Below, in pieces: positions 63,845 to 64,000 of a stretch of DNA of 64,000 nt. Position 1 is the stretch's first letter. The number at the start of each line of letters is the position of its first letter. A program made the translations under genes and the position numbers. This DNA is from CAVTLG01 sp963735495 (GTDB lineage: Bacteria; Chloroflexota; Ktedonobacteria; Ktedonobacterales; Ktedonobacteraceae). Where the stretch lies: NCBI GenBank assembly GCA_963735495.1, contig CAVTLG010000010.1:186001-250000 (forward strand), read 5' to 3'. The notes under the pieces were generated by a model. The model saw only the letters and a list, made by a program, of their open reading frames with translations, was not told where the DNA came from and ran no database searches.

Positions 63845-64000
63845 ATGAAAAATCAGGAGCATCACCTCATCGGAATGCGGCTTGGCACCTGTGTGCTCAA
63901 GCAACTGGTTGGTTCTGGTGGCATGGGGATGGTCTATCTTGCGGAGCAAACTCGTCCGGTTCGTGACGTGGCGGTCAAGGTGCTGCGCTCAGGTCTGGAA
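63845..64000 (+). CDS. Serine/threonine protein kinase, N-terminal fragment
   Basis: The gene runs off the right edge; 52 codons are visible. LVGSGGMGMVYLAEQ is the glycine-rich ATP loop and DVAVKVLRSG carries the catalytic Lys, as in Hanks-type bacterial kinases. The start ATG follows GAGAAGCGAG. The GSGGMG-VYLA form is the type common in Actinobacteria and Chloroflexota. It is a second kinase beside the one at 22568. Confidence 0.88.
   Translation, partial: MKNQEHHLIGMRLGTCVLKQLVGSGGMGMVYLAEQTRPVRDVAVKVLRSGLE

Noticed and set aside
1..64000. tRNA and rRNA genes
   Set aside because: No cloverleaf with GTTCRANNC or conserved rRNA stretch was recognised by eye; a tRNAscan or Rfam run would be needed to exclude them fully.

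Overview
The window looks like chromosomal DNA from a free-living Gram-positive-type bacterium, most probably Chloroflexota of the class Ktedonobacteria. The pointers are an IscB RNA-guided nuclease with its omega RNA, serine/threonine kinases of the GSGG-VYLA type, many stand-alone regulators, moderate GC (judged by eye), and many small dispersed repeats between housekeeping genes. The assignment is an inference from gene content; no 16S rRNA gene or tRNA gene was recognised.

Layout. 1-9 kb: end of an RdgB-type NTP pyrophosphatase, a DnaQ exonuclease fused to a DinG-like helicase that has lost its ATPase motifs, a molybdopterin oxidoreductase, a DinB-like protein, PspA and a GntR regulator. 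8.65-11.9 kb: promoter, alanine T-box leader and alaS. 11.9-16 kb: a repeat, a frameshifted Erm-type rRNA methylase behind an attenuator-like hairpin, a complete IscB/omega-RNA element and a methyltransferase. 16-24.8 kb: GNAT, HxlR, hydrolase, hydroxybutyrate dehydrogenase, an AICARFT-only purH plus glyA behind a ZTP (pfl) riboswitch, a Ser/Thr kinase and an EEP-family hydrolase. 24.9-32.6 kb: a minus-strand housekeeping run, birA-greA-lysS-comF-ftsH-argD, in which ftsH carries two frameshifts.

32.7-35.2 kb is an accessory island: a well-promoted tiny CxxCxGxG peptide gene inside a structured RNA, a DUF433 protein, a coiled-coil protein and an IscB-type omega RNA element that has lost its iscB gene. 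35.2-49.1 kb: a GDP-mannose pyrophosphorylase-like fusion with a degenerate phosphomannomutase half, an epimerase-like protein with Cys for the catalytic Tyr, polA, an aminotransferase, a glycogen-debranching-like enzyme, nrdR and a HAD phosphatase. 49.4-64 kb: paaK-like ligase, miaB, a TPR protein, a PucR regulator, Sua5, a membrane glycosyltransferase, a glutamine synthetase-like enzyme, a frameshifted YtxH-like gene, a flavin disulfide reductase, a Nudix hydrolase and the start of a second kinase.

Two dispersed repeat families recur: a GTAAC-ended MITE-like element carrying a GGACAA/TTGTCC hairpin module (49.5, 53.7 and 62.8 kb), and a GGGTAGGGGCG inverted repeat (11.9, 44.7 and 51.0 kb). 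One-base frameshifts break three otherwise conserved genes, so either several genes are decaying or the assembly has indel errors.

The most notable content is the pair of IscB-type loci: one complete OMEGA locus, and one omega RNA plus right-end hairpin with no nuclease gene. The second could be served in trans by the first.
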